This document shows, piece after piece, positions 15,691 through 24,927 of a stretch of 64,000 nucleotides of DNA. The notes beneath the pieces were generated by a model. That model saw nothing but the letters and a program-made list of their open reading frames with translations, was not told where the DNA came from and ran no database searches. The position numbers and the translations under genes are program-made. Every line of letters begins with the position of its first letter. Position 1 is the first letter of the stretch. Location: NCBI GenBank assembly GCA_004553625.1, contig SFKX01000006.1, forward strand, positions 1 through 64,000, written 5' to 3'. This DNA comes from Clostridiales bacterium. GTDB taxonomy: Bacteria; Bacillota_A; Clostridia; Oscillospirales; Oscillospiraceae.

Positions 15691-16692
15691 ATGATAGAGA
15701 GAACCCTGCCTATAGACAGGATGGAGAACGTAATAAGCGTGTTCGGGTCCTTTGATCAGAACCTGCGCATAATCGAGACGGAGCTGGGCGTCCGTGTGAC
15801 GGACCGGGACGACCAGCTCCGCATAAGCGGTGAAGCCGAGGACGTCATGGCAGCGGAAAAGGCGATAAACGGCCTTTTGCAGCTGGCCTCGCGCGGCGAG
15901 GCGATAGACGCACAGAACGTGAGGTATATATTGAAGCTCGTGTCCGAGGGCAGGGAGGCCAAGATCTCCGAGCTCTCCGGGGACGTTGTTTGCATAACGG
16001 CAAAGGGCAAGCCGATAAAGGCCAAGACCCTGGGTCAGAAGGCCTATGTGGACGCGATGAATAAAAATACGATCACGCTCGGCATCGGACCTGCCGGTAC
16101 GGGCAAGACCTACCTCGCCGTGGCGGAGGCAGTGGCGGCGTTCAGGTCGGAGAAGGTGAACAGGATAATCCTCACGCGCCCTGCGGTGGAGGCTGGTGAG
16201 CGCTTGGGCTTCCTCCCCGGCGACCTGCAGAGCAAAGTGGACCCCTACCTGCGGCCCCTCTACGACGCGCTCTTTGAGATGCTTGGGCCGGAGACGTATA
16301 ACAAGTACCTCGAGCGCGGCAACATAGAGGTCGCGCCGCTGGCATATATGCGCGGCAGGACGCTGGACGACAGCTTTATCATACTCGACGAGGCTCAGAA
16401 CACCTCGCGCGAGCAGATGAAAATGTTCCTCACGCGCATAGGCTTCGGCTCGCGGGTGGTCATCACCGGCGACGTGACGCAGATAGACCTTCCGGGGGAC
16501 AAGGTCTCGGGCCTGAAGGAGGCGATGCGCGTCCTCAAGGGCATAGACGACATCGCCATCTGCAAGCTCACCGGCGCGGACGTCGTGCGCCACGAGCTGG
16601 TGCAGAAGATAATAGAGGCCTATGAAAAGGACGAAAAACGCCGCAATCCCCCGCCCAAGCTCGACCCTGCGAAGTTCAAGAGGAAGAAATGA
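15691..16692 (+). CDS. phoH: PhoH family ATPase
   Basis: 333 residues. An N-terminal KH-like region (1-110) precedes a P-loop ATPase with Walker A GPAGTGKTYLAV, PhoH signature LTRPAVEAGERLGFLPGDLQ and Walker B SFIILDEAQNTS. PhoH proteins are cytoplasmic and linked to RNA metabolism through their steady neighbour ybeY. Here two other genes separate phoH from ybeY. The stop overlaps the methyltransferase start. Confidence 0.94.
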   Translation: MIERTLPIDRMENVISVFGSFDQNLRIIETELGVRVTDRDDQLRISGEAEDVMAAEKAINGLLQLASRGEAIDAQNVRYILKLVSEGREAKISELSGDVVCITAKGKPIKAKTLGQKAYVDAMNKNTITLGIGPAGTGKTYLAVAEAVAAFRSEKVNRIILTRPAVEAGERLGFLPGDLQSKVDPYLRPLYDALFEMLGPETYNKYLERGNIEVAPLAYMRGRTLDDSFIILDEAQNTSREQMKMFLTRIGFGSRVVITGDVTQIDLPGDKVSGLKEAMRVLKGIDDIAICKLTGADVVRHELVQKIIEAYEKDEKRRNPPPKLDPAKFKRKK

Positions 16693-17510
16693 AGGATAGG
16701 GAGATAATAAAGCAATATTACGACGCCGCTCCGCAGGAGGAGTGGGCGCGGCTGGAGCAGAACCCCTGGGAGTTCCGTATAAACTGCGTCTGGTTTGACA
16801 GGTATATTCAGCCCGGAGAACGTGTGCTGGACCTTGGCGGAGGTCCGGGGCGGTATTCTATCCACCTCGCCAAGCGTGGGGCGGAGGTCACGCTCGTAGA
16901 CCTTTCCGATGGGAATGTCGAGCTTGCAAGGGAAAAGGCTCGGGAGGAGGGCGTGATGATAGAGGCCCGGCAGGGTGACGCGCTTGACGCGGCCTCGCTG
17001 CCCGAGGGGCCTTTCGACCATGTGCTCTGTATGGGTCCGCTTTACCACCTGCTGGCGCGGGAGGAGCGGCTCAAGGCGATAGAAAACTGCCTTGCGAGGC
17101 TCCGGTCCGGCGGGAAGCTGTACGCGGCTTTCATCTCGATATACTCGGACATGATCTACCGCCTGGGCAGACTCGACAGCTGGCCGGAGGGCATACTGGG
17201 CATAGACGGCAGCGAGGCCGAGCGCAAGTATTACGCAGCGCTCAGGGCTGGTGGAGAGTATGCGGGCGACGCATTCACAAGGGCTTATTTTACGAACCCG
17301 GAGCAGATACTGCGCCATTTCGAGGGCTTTCCGCTGCGGCAGCTGCATCTGCTGGGCAGTGAGGGCCTGCTTGCCGCGAGGCAGGGCTGGTTCACGCTCA
17401 ATGAAGAACAGCGGGAGGCCTGGCTGCGGCTGTCCCTGGATGTCTGCGAGAAGCCGGAGTTCTTGAGCTGGTCTGAGCACCTGCTGTACATAGGTGAAAA
17501 GCTGCGGTAG
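16689..17510 (+). CDS. Class I SAM-dependent methyltransferase
   Basis: 273 residues. The SAM-binding motif I is VLDLGGGPGRYSIHLAKRG, followed by VTLVDLSDGNVELA (motif II acidic residue), and FDHVLCMGPLYHLLAREERL (motif IV region) of the Methyltransf_11/25 group. The substrate is not predictable. It starts in the phoH stop (ATGA) and breaks the usual phoH-ybeY neighbourhood together with the next gene, suggesting a lineage-specific insertion. Confidence 0.85.
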   Translation: MKDREIIKQYYDAAPQEEWARLEQNPWEFRINCVWFDRYIQPGERVLDLGGGPGRYSIHLAKRGAEVTLVDLSDGNVELAREKAREEGVMIEARQGDALDAASLPEGPFDHVLCMGPLYHLLAREERLKAIENCLARLRSGGKLYAAFISIYSDMIYRLGRLDSWPEGILGIDGSEAERKYYAALRAGGEYAGDAFTRAYFTNPEQILRHFEGFPLRQLHLLGSEGLLAARQGWFTLNEEQREAWLRLSLDVCEKPEFLSWSEHLLYIGEKLR

Positions 17511-17528
17511 GTGTTGGGCTCGCACAAA

Positions 17529-17580
17529 AAGTTTCCCCCTGTGCGAGGGAGACTGTCGGCGGAGCCGACTGAGGAGCAGC
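17529..17580. repeat. Candidate interspersed hairpin repeat typical of gut Clostridia
   Basis: The 155-base gap between the methyltransferase and the peptidase holds TTTCCCCCT, then a GAGGGAG partner, then GTCGGC-GGA-GCCGAC, then TGAGGAGC. This CCCCCT...GTCGGC...GCCGAC...GAGG layout resembles short extragenic repeats I recall as frequent in Oscillospiraceae-type genomes. Only one copy is seen here, so assignment as a dispersed repeat is inference. Confidence 0.4.
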
Positions 17581-17665
17581 TCTGGACCCTGCCGCCTTTC
17601 GAAAAAACGGTAAAAACTTCAAATGCGCGCTTTTCTCGCGCACCATGCACCGGGAGGACAGACAT

Positions 17666-19162
17666 ATGACACTTGAAGAAGCCAGAAGAAACCTCAAAGA
17701 CCTGGAACTGCGTGAGTTCGCATACAACCACGCGGCGGGGATGTTGTATTTTGACGGCGTCACGGCGGCGCCGAAGGGGACATACGTCTCACGCGGAAAG
17801 ACGCTCTCGGTGCTGAATGAGGAGATATACAAACTCTCGAGCAGCGAGGCCGCGCATGAAACGCTGAAGGTGCTCGCGGAGCACATGGACGAGCTCACGG
17901 AGCCCGAGCGCCGCCTGGTGCAGCTGCGCGAGAAGGCGCTGCGTTTCCGCAGCCGTGTGCCGATGGACGAGTATGTGGCATATCAGGAGCTGCTCAACGA
18001 GGCGGCCACCGTCTGGCGCGAAGCCAAGGGCAGGTCTGACTTTGCAATGTTTGAGCCCTTGCTGCAAAAGATTGTTGAGGCCAGCCGCCGCTTTGCCGCG
18101 CTGGTTGAGCCGGAGAAGGACCCCTACGACTTCTGGCTCGACAACTACGAGGAGGGCATGACCCAGGAGTTCTGCGACAAGTTCTTTGCCAAACTGCGCG
18201 AGAAGCTGGTGCCGCTCATAGCCCGGGTCGGCGCGGCGGAGCAGCCGGATACGTCGCTGCTGGACGTCCGCTTCCCGCTGGACAAGCAGGCTGAGCTCTC
18301 GGCCTGGCTCATGCGCTTTCTGCGTCTCGACCTCGACCGCTGCGGCCTGACGACGACGGAGCACCCCTTCACGATAGACTTTTCACGGCACGATGTCCGG
18401 ATAACGACGAAGTATTATGAAAACGCCTTCGCGTCGTCCATGTTCAGCGTCATACATGAGGGCGGACACGCGCTCTACGAGCTTGGTACGTCGGAGGACT
18501 ACGCTTTCACGCAGCTTGGACGCGGCGTGTCCATGGGCGTACACGAGAGCCAGTCGCGGTTCTATGAGAACATAATTGGCAGGTCGAAGGCCTTTTGCTC
18601 TCTGGCCTGGCCGGAACTTGTGAAGCTCTGCCCGGAACTTGGGCGATATGACGCGGAGCAGTTCTGGCGCGCAGTGAACTCGGCAAAGCCGGGACTCATC
18701 CGCATCGAGGCGGACGAGCTCACCTACAGTTTGCACATCATGGTGCGTTACGAGCTCGAGCGGGCGCTGCTCCACGGCGAACTGGAGGCAAAGGACTTGC
18801 CCTCGCATTGGAATGAGCTTTACAAAAAATATCTCGGCGTGGACGTGCCGGACGACGCGCGCGGGGTCCTGCAGGATTCGCACTGGTCCGGCGGGCAGCT
18901 CGGCTACTTCCCGAGCTACGCGTTAGGCAGCGCCTACGGGGCGCAGCTGCTGGCGCAGATGCGAGAGAGCGTGGATGTGGACGCCGCCGTCGCCTCGGGC
19001 GATATCTCGCCGGTGAACTCTTGGCTGTGTGAACGCATCTGGAAATACGGCTCGCTCAAAAAACCCTCGGAGCTCATCCGCGGGGCGTTGGGCGGCGAGT
19101 TCGACCCGAGCTACTATACGGATTACCTCGAGGCGAAGCTGTGCGAGGTGTATAGGCTCTGA
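17666..19162 (+). CDS. Carboxypeptidase Taq family (M32) metallopeptidase
   Basis: 498 residues from ATG at 17666 with GGGAGG upstream; the ATG at 17645 lacks a ribosome site. The zinc motif is HEGGH in MFSVIHEGGHALYELG, and the M32 hallmarks HESQSRFYENIIGRS and LRIEADELTYSLHI-type IRIEADELTYSLH follow. It removes C-terminal residues from peptides, in the cytoplasm, with broad specificity. It overlaps ybeY by one base. Length matches the family. Confidence 0.93.
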   Translation: MTLEEARRNLKDLELREFAYNHAAGMLYFDGVTAAPKGTYVSRGKTLSVLNEEIYKLSSSEAAHETLKVLAEHMDELTEPERRLVQLREKALRFRSRVPMDEYVAYQELLNEAATVWREAKGRSDFAMFEPLLQKIVEASRRFAALVEPEKDPYDFWLDNYEEGMTQEFCDKFFAKLREKLVPLIARVGAAEQPDTSLLDVRFPLDKQAELSAWLMRFLRLDLDRCGLTTTEHPFTIDFSRHDVRITTKYYENAFASSMFSVIHEGGHALYELGTSEDYAFTQLGRGVSMGVHESQSRFYENIIGRSKAFCSLAWPELVKLCPELGRYDAEQFWRAVNSAKPGLIRIEADELTYSLHIMVRYELERALLHGELEAKDLPSHWNELYKKYLGVDVPDDARGVLQDSHWSGGQLGYFPSYALGSAYGAQLLAQMRESVDVDAAVASGDISPVNSWLCERIWKYGSLKKPSELIRGALGGEFDPSYYTDYLEAKLCEVYRL

Positions 19163-19647
19163 TGGATGTGAAGATCATGCTCAGCCGCTCGAGGCCCGGC
19201 CTCGGCCACAATGAGGCACGGCGGCTGATACAGCGGGCGATATCCGCGGCGCTCCGGGAGGAAAAGGTCCCGGACGATTGCGAAGTCAGCGTCCTGCTGA
19301 CGGACAATGAGGGCATTCACGAATTGAACCGCGATTACCGTGGCGTGGACAGGCCCACGGACGTGCTGAGTTTCCCGGCAAATGAGCTTTCACCCGGGGA
19401 GTTTGACGCGGACCTGTGCGAGAGAGACCCGGAGACGGGGCGGGTGTTCCTCGGTGACATGGCGATTTCCCTGGAAAAGTGTGAGGCGCAGGCCGAGGAG
19501 TTCGGACACAGCTTTGAGAGAGAGCTGATGTACCTGACGGTCCACAGCACGCTCCACCTGCTCGGCTACGACCATGTGGACGAGGCGGAGATGAAGCGCC
19601 AGATGCGCGGGAGAGAGGATGTAATAATGTCAAGGCTCGGTATCTGA
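19162..19647 (+). CDS. ybeY: Endoribonuclease YbeY
   Basis: 161 residues. The zinc-binding signature HSTLHLLGYDH is intact, with the preceding NRDYRGVDRPTDVLSFPA strand-turn of the family. YbeY acts in 16S rRNA 3' maturation and ribosome quality control. The start overlaps the last base of the peptidase gene. era follows after rarD; in many Firmicutes ybeY and era are separated by dgkA and cdd, which are absent here. Confidence 0.96.
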   Translation: MDVKIMLSRSRPGLGHNEARRLIQRAISAALREEKVPDDCEVSVLLTDNEGIHELNRDYRGVDRPTDVLSFPANELSPGEFDADLCERDPETGRVFLGDMAISLEKCEAQAEEFGHSFERELMYLTVHSTLHLLGYDHVDEAEMKRQMRGREDVIMSRLGI

Positions 19648-19672
19648 GCCTTTTGGGGAGAAAGAGAGAGGT

Positions 19673-20566
19673 ATGAAAAAGGGTTCCGCCGCCGTGCTCC
19701 TAAGCTATGTGCTCTGGGGCGTATTTCCGATTTATTGGAAGCTCCTTGCAGACGTGGACTCCGTGTATGTGCTGTGCTGCCGCCTGGTGTTTTCGCTGTG
19801 CGTCAGTCTGGTCGTGGTGCCGCTCTGCGGCAAGTGGGGAGATGCGATGCGCGTCCTGAAGGACAGACGGCTCCGGCGTTATATGCTGGCCTGCGGGCTG
19901 TTCATCAGCTTCAACTGGGGAGCGTTCATCTATTGCGTGGCATCCAACCGGGTGCTGGACGCGAGCTTGGCATACTATATCAATCCGATACTGGCCATAC
20001 TTGTCGGTTTCATCGTGTTCCGCGAGAGGCTGAACGCCTCGCAATGGGTGGCGGTGGCGCTTGCCGCGGCGGGCGTAGCGGCGCCGATGGTGATGGAGGG
20101 CGAGTTCCCGCTGCTCGCGGTACTCATCGGCCTGTCCTTTGCCATCTACGGGGCGATAAAGAAAAAGGCCGACGTGGCGGGCGACGTGTCCACGTTCATA
20201 GAGGCCCTGCTGGTCTCGCCTATAGCCCTGGCCGTCATCGTGGTCATGGAGCTGAACGGCGGACCGGTGAGCACGGGCGTCATAGGAGGCTGGCGGCTCC
20301 TGCTGCTGCCGCTGGCGGGCGTCGTGTCCTATCTGCCGCTGTTCCTCTACTCGGCGGGGATACGGACTACCTCAATGTCACTTTCCGGTATACTCATGTA
20401 CATAAACCCGACCTTGCAGCTGCTCTGCGGCGTCGTGCTCTATAACGAGACGATGAGTCCCGCCATGACCGTGGCCTTTGTCTGCGTGTGGCTTGCGACC
20501 ATCGTGTTCGTCGCCGGCGGGGAGATAGCCAGAAGAAGGTCAAAAGCGGGGTGCAACAATGGATAA
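19673..20566 (+). CDS. rarD: RarD-type EamA family transporter
   Basis: 297 residues with ten predicted membrane helices. The N-terminus GSAAVLLSYVLWGVFPIYWKLL and NWGAFIYCVASNRVLDASLAYYINPI are strongly RarD-like. The family moves small metabolites; the substrate of RarD is not established. It is preceded by GGGGAGAAAGAGAGAGG and overlaps era by eight bases, so it is embedded in the era operon. Confidence 0.9.
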   Translation: MKKGSAAVLLSYVLWGVFPIYWKLLADVDSVYVLCCRLVFSLCVSLVVVPLCGKWGDAMRVLKDRRLRRYMLACGLFISFNWGAFIYCVASNRVLDASLAYYINPILAILVGFIVFRERLNASQWVAVALAAAGVAAPMVMEGEFPLLAVLIGLSFAIYGAIKKKADVAGDVSTFIEALLVSPIALAVIVVMELNGGPVSTGVIGGWRLLLLPLAGVVSYLPLFLYSAGIRTTSMSLSGILMYINPTLQLLCGVVLYNETMSPAMTVAFVCVWLATIVFVAGGEIARRRSKAGCNNG

Positions 20567-21443
20567 AAATGCAATGATAACTATAGCGGGCCGCCCGAAC
20601 GTAGGCAAGAGCACGCTGACAAACGCGCTTGTAGGCGAGAATGTGGCCATAGTTTCGAACAAGCCCCAGACGACGCGCAACAGGATAACGGCAATAATAA
20701 ACAGAGGCGATACCCAGCTCGTCCTCATGGACACGCCGGGCTTCCACCGGGCGCGGACGCGGCTGGGCGAGTACATGGATAAGGTCGTGCGCGAGAGCGT
20801 CGCGGACGTGGACGCCGTCGTGCTGGTCGTTGAGCCGATAGCCTCGCCAGGGCCGCAGGAGACGGAGCTCATAAAGCAGATACGCGCCTCGCGCTCGCCT
20901 GCTATACTGGCGATAAACAAGATAGACACGGTGGAAAAGCCGGAGCTCTTGTCGGTGATCTCCGCCTACGCACAGATACACAATTTTGACGCCATCGTGC
21001 CGATATCTGCAAAGAAAGGCGACGGGCTTGACGCGCTGATGTCGGAGATGGAAAAGTTTGCAGAGCCCGGGCCGCACCTGTTCCCGGAGGACATGTATAC
21101 CGACCAGCCGGAAAAGCAGCTGTGCGCGGAGCTTTTACGTGAAAAGCTGCTCTGGTGCCTGGACAAGGAGGTGCCGCACGGCACGGCGGTGGAGATAACG
21201 CGCTTCCACGAGCGCGAGGACGGCGTCATAGAGATAGACGCAACTATCTACTGCGAGAAGGCCAGCCATAAGGGCATCATAATCGGCAAAAACGGCGCGA
21301 TGCTGGGCAAGGTGGGCGAGATGGCGCGCAAGGATATAGAGTCCTTCCTGGACACAAAGGTTTTCCTCAAGACCTGGGTGAAGGTCAAGGAGAACTGGCG
21401 CGACTCCCAGCCGCTGCTGAGAAACTTCGGCTTCAGGGATTAA
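20559..21443 (+). CDS. era: GTPase Era
   Basis: 294 residues. G1 GRPNVGKSTL, G3 DTPGFH, G4 NKID and G5 SAKKGDG are intact, and the C-terminal KH domain has GIIIGKNGAMLGKVG. Era binds the 3' end of 16S rRNA and assists 30S assembly. The ATG overlaps the rarD end. Typical length, no anomalies. Confidence 0.98.
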   Translation: MDKNAMITIAGRPNVGKSTLTNALVGENVAIVSNKPQTTRNRITAIINRGDTQLVLMDTPGFHRARTRLGEYMDKVVRESVADVDAVVLVVEPIASPGPQETELIKQIRASRSPAILAINKIDTVEKPELLSVISAYAQIHNFDAIVPISAKKGDGLDALMSEMEKFAEPGPHLFPEDMYTDQPEKQLCAELLREKLLWCLDKEVPHGTAVEITRFHEREDGVIEIDATIYCEKASHKGIIIGKNGAMLGKVGEMARKDIESFLDTKVFLKTWVKVKENWRDSQPLLRNFGFRD

Positions 21444-21501
21444 ATATTCCCATATCTAAAGCGGCGCGGCCTGCAAAAACTATACCCAGAGGTGATATAT
21501 C

Positions 21502-21642
21502 GTGAAGGATAACAGCTTCTGGGCGTTGTTCCGCGAGACTGGAGAGCCGCTCTTCTGGCTCCTGAGCCGTGAAAAGCGGGAGACAGAGAAAGATACGAAG
21601 CCTGAACGTGAAAAATCGGGCGAGGGGGCGGCAAGAAACTGA
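21502..21642 (+). CDS. yqzL: YqzL-like microprotein
   Basis: 46 residues from GTG at 21502, with AGAGGTGAT upstream. The N-terminal motif W-x2-F-x2-TG-x4-FW-LL (FWALFRETGEPLFWLL) matches YqzL of Bacillus, a protein of about 47 residues that lies between era and recO, exactly its position here. The C-terminal half is highly charged (Lys/Glu/Arg). Function is unknown in all members. Neighbours are 58 bases upstream and 30 bases downstream. Confidence 0.8.
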   Translation: MKDNSFWALFRETGEPLFWLLSREKRETEKDTKPEREKSGEGAARN

Positions 21643-21672
21643 CCGCCTCCTCGGGACTGAGAGGCGATACAT

Positions 21673-22410
21673 ATGTACCACACGACAAGGGGCCTCATCC
21701 TGCGCGAGGCCAAGTACAAGGAATCGGACAAGATACTCACCATCTTGACGGAGACCGAGGGCAAGATAACGGCAAAGGCGCGCGGCGTGGCGCGTGTGCG
21801 CAGCAAGCTCTCGGCGGCGACGCAGCTTCTGTGTTTTTCGGAGCTGACCCTCTTCGGCAACAAGGGCTATTGGACGATAAACGAGGCCACGACGGTGGAG
21901 CAGTTCCGCGGCCTGCGCAAGGACATAGAGCGCCTGGCCCTGGGCAGCTACATCGCGGAGCTGTTGGAGGCGGTCTCGGACGAGGACTGCCCGGAGCCGG
22001 AGATATTGCAGCTCGGCCTCAACAGCCTCTACGCCCTGGCCTCCGGGACCTATCCGCAGGAACTGGTGAAGGCGGCGTTCGAGCTGAGGCTCATGTGCCT
22101 TTCCGGCTACAGACCCGAGCTTGAGGGCTGCGCGAACTGCGGAAAAGTGGAGATGGAGTCTGGCTACATCGTCCCTGCCCACGGCGAACTCTACTGCGAG
22201 GACTGCCCGAGACCGGACGGCCTGCCTCTGGACGGGGCCGTCATAAAGGCCATGCGCTATATCGTGGACGCGGAACCGAAGCGGATATTTTCCTTCAGGC
22301 TCGACGCAGAGGCGCTGAAACGGCTGGGCCAGGTCTGTGAAGCCTATCTGCTCTACGAGCTGGACCGTGGCTTTGCAAGCCTCGACTACTACAAAAAGGT
22401 AAGGAAATAA
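21673..22410 (+). CDS. recO: DNA repair protein RecO
   Basis: 245 residues. OB-fold N-terminus (TTRGLILREAKYKESDKILTILT) and a four-cysteine zinc site CANCGKVEMES...LYCEDCP typical of Gram-positive RecO. It loads RecA on SSB-coated DNA with RecR. A GAGAGGC ribosome site precedes the ATG. It is followed after one base by mutS2. Confidence 0.96.
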   Translation: MYHTTRGLILREAKYKESDKILTILTETEGKITAKARGVARVRSKLSAATQLLCFSELTLFGNKGYWTINEATTVEQFRGLRKDIERLALGSYIAELLEAVSDEDCPEPEILQLGLNSLYALASGTYPQELVKAAFELRLMCLSGYRPELEGCANCGKVEMESGYIVPAHGELYCEDCPRPDGLPLDGAVIKAMRYIVDAEPKRIFSFRLDAEALKRLGQVCEAYLLYELDRGFASLDYYKKVRK

Positions 22411-22411
22411 A

Positions 22412-24787
22412 ATGACACAATACGAGAAATCCGCCGCGACGCTGGAGCTGCCGGCGATACTCGAGATGCTCGCCAAGCGCGCCGTAAGCGACGCGGCGAA
22501 GGAGCGCGCCCTGGCGCTCTCGCCATCTACGGACAAGGCCACGGTCATCCGGCTGCTCGCCGAGACCAGCGCCGCGCGGGGCATGATGGTAAAGCGCGGA
22601 AGCCCCTCGTTTTCCGGCGTCAAGGACGTGCGGGCCAGCCTGTCCCGCGCCGACATGGGCGGCTGCCTGAATATACGCGAACTAATGGACGTTGCCGGCG
22701 TCCTCACAGCAGCAAGGCTCGCGCGCACCTACGCCGCGGGCGACGGGCGCGGAAACGAAAAGACTTGTATCGACGGGCTCTTCAATTCGCTCATAACGAA
22801 CCGCTTCCTGGAGGACAAGATAACCGGCTCAATTGCGGGGGAGGACGAGCTTTCAGACTCGGCCAGCCCCGAGCTCGCGTCGATCCGGCGGCTCATACGT
22901 GCGGCGTCCTCGCGTGTGCGCGAGGCTCTGCAGAAGATAATTTCATCCCCGTCCTACGCAAAAGCGCTGCAGGACCCGATAATCACCACCCGTTCTGAGC
23001 GCTATGTCGTCCCGGTAAAGGCCGAGTTCAAGAACACCGTCCCCGGCCTGGTGCACGACGTCTCAGCCTCGGGCGCCACGCTGTTCATAGAGCCTATGGC
23101 GGCGGTGAAGGCAAATAACGAACTGCGCGAGCTCCGCGCAAGGGAGAAGGCGGAGATAGAGCGAATACTCATGGAGCTCTCCGCAGACTGCGCCGAGCAT
23201 GCAGACGACATCTCGCGCGACTTCGGAATCCTCGTATCGCTGGACCTCATCTTCGCAAAGGCGAAGCTCAGCTATGAGTACGAGGGCATGGAGCCCGAGA
23301 TCTCCGAGCGCGCTGTTGTGCTGCGCAAGGCCCGGCACCCGCTCCTGCCGAAGGATACGGCTGTGCCGATAGACCTGGAGCTGGGCGGCGAGTTTGATAC
23401 GCTGGTCATAACCGGCCCGAATACCGGCGGCAAGACGGTGACGCTCAAGACGATCGGCCTGATGTGCGCAATGGCAGCCTGCGGCCTGCATCTGCCCGCG
23501 GCGGACGGGAGCTCTGTCCCGGTGTTTGACGCCGTCCTGGCCGACATCGGGGACGAGCAGAGCATCGAACAGAGCCTTTCAACGTTTTCCTCGCACATGT
23601 CGAACATAGTGCGCATACTTAATGAATGTGGCCCGAATACGCTCATTCTTTTCGATGAGCTGGGCGCCGGAACGGACCCGACGGAGGGCGCGGCTCTGGC
23701 CATATCGATCATCGAGTACGCGAGGAAAAGGGGCAGCGTCATCGCTGCGACGACGCACTACGCGGAGCTCAAGGTATACGCGACGACGGCGAAGGGCGTG
23801 GTCAACGCCTCCTGCGAGTTCGACGTGGCGACACTCCGGCCCACCTACCGGCTGCTGGTAGGCATACCGGGCAAGTCGAACGCCTTTGCGATATCCGAGC
23901 GGCTGGGCGTACCCGCGGAGGTCATAGAGGACGCGAAGAGCCGCGTCGGGACTGAGAGCGCGAGCTTTGAGGCGACGATAGAAAAGCTGGAGGCGGTGCG
24001 CCAGGCGCTGGAGCACGACAGGGACGAGGCGCAGAAAAAGCTGCGCGAGGCCGAGGAGAACCGAAAGGAGTCTGCAAAGCTCAAGATCGAGCTGACGATG
24101 CGCCTGGAAAAGGCGGAGCTCAAGGCAAAACGCGACGCGGAGCGGATAATCGCTGAGGCGCGCGAGACGGCAGAGGCCGCTTTTGAGGAGATAGACGAGA
24201 TGCGGCGGCGCGCGAATGACGAGGAGGACCACCGCGCGGCGAACGAGGCCAGGGCGGCACTCCGGCGCAAACTCAACGAGGCGGAGGAGAGCTTCGCCGA
24301 GAAACCGGTCATGCCGGAGGAAAAGCGCGGTCCGACACGCCCGGCCGTCGTGGGCGACACGGTGGAGATCCTGTCGATGGGCGTGAAAGCGGAGGTCACG
24401 GGAATAAATAAGGACGGTTCGTTGAGCCTGAAAGCGGGCATAATGAATGTGACCGCCAAACAGGAGGAAGTCCGCGTCACAGAGAAACAGCCTAAGAAAA
24501 AGGCGGTAGTGTCCGGCGGAACGGCGAGTTTCCGCCAGGCGGCGGTGCCTGCGGAGCTGGATCTGAGAGGGATGGAGACGCTGGACGCCATCCCGGTAAT
24601 GGAGCGGTATATAGACTCCGCGGTGATGGGAAAACTGCATAACGTGACTATCATACACGGCAAAGGGACGGGCGCGCTGCGCCAGGCGGTGCAGCAGGCG
24701 CTGCGGAAAAACAAGGCAGTGAAGTCGTTCCGGCTGGGCCGTTACGGCGAGGGAGAGACGGGCGTTACTGTGGTTGAACTGAAATAA
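22412..24787 (+). CDS. mutS2: Endonuclease MutS2 / ribosome-rescue ATPase
   Basis: 791 residues. MutS-core (about 1-290), ATPase with Walker A GPNTGGKTVTLK, Walker B FDELGAGTDPTEGAAL and the TTHYAELK switch, a long charged coiled coil (about 515-640), and a C-terminal Smr domain (about 710-791; LDLRGMETLDA, IIHGKGTGALR). MutS2 suppresses homologous recombination and, in Bacillus, splits collided ribosomes. The Smr residues HGKGTG are intact, so nuclease activity is possible. Confidence 0.96.
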   Translation: MTQYEKSAATLELPAILEMLAKRAVSDAAKERALALSPSTDKATVIRLLAETSAARGMMVKRGSPSFSGVKDVRASLSRADMGGCLNIRELMDVAGVLTAARLARTYAAGDGRGNEKTCIDGLFNSLITNRFLEDKITGSIAGEDELSDSASPELASIRRLIRAASSRVREALQKIISSPSYAKALQDPIITTRSERYVVPVKAEFKNTVPGLVHDVSASGATLFIEPMAAVKANNELRELRAREKAEIERILMELSADCAEHADDISRDFGILVSLDLIFAKAKLSYEYEGMEPEISERAVVLRKARHPLLPKDTAVPIDLELGGEFDTLVITGPNTGGKTVTLKTIGLMCAMAACGLHLPAADGSSVPVFDAVLADIGDEQSIEQSLSTFSSHMSNIVRILNECGPNTLILFDELGAGTDPTEGAALAISIIEYARKRGSVIAATTHYAELKVYATTAKGVVNASCEFDVATLRPTYRLLVGIPGKSNAFAISERLGVPAEVIEDAKSRVGTESASFEATIEKLEAVRQALEHDRDEAQKKLREAEENRKESAKLKIELTMRLEKAELKAKRDAERIIAEARETAEAAFEEIDEMRRRANDEEDHRAANEARAALRRKLNEAEESFAEKPVMPEEKRGPTRPAVVGDTVEILSMGVKAEVTGINKDGSLSLKAGIMNVTAKQEEVRVTEKQPKKKAVVSGGTASFRQAAVPAELDLRGMETLDAIPVMERYIDSAVMGKLHNVTIIHGKGTGALRQAVQQALRKNKAVKSFRLGRYGEGETGVTVVELK

Positions 24788-24843
24788 ATCCGGCTTATCA
24801 CTCTTGCGGCTCTTGTTCTAAACAGAGAAATCGAGAAAAGCTG

Positions 24844-24872
24844 TTGACGTTTTGAATGAAATTTGGTATCTT
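24844..24872 (+). promoter_or_regulatory. Promoter of the HPr gene
   Basis: TTGACG (24844-24849), 17-base spacer and TATCTT (24867-24872) lie in the 140-base AT-richer gap after mutS2. The transcript would start near 24879, about 50 bases before the GTG of the HPr gene. Confidence 0.65.
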
Positions 24873-24927
24873 AACATTGTATGACGCCTGAATTAACAGG
24901 CAGGGGTTGTGGAAGGAGTGGCTCTTA

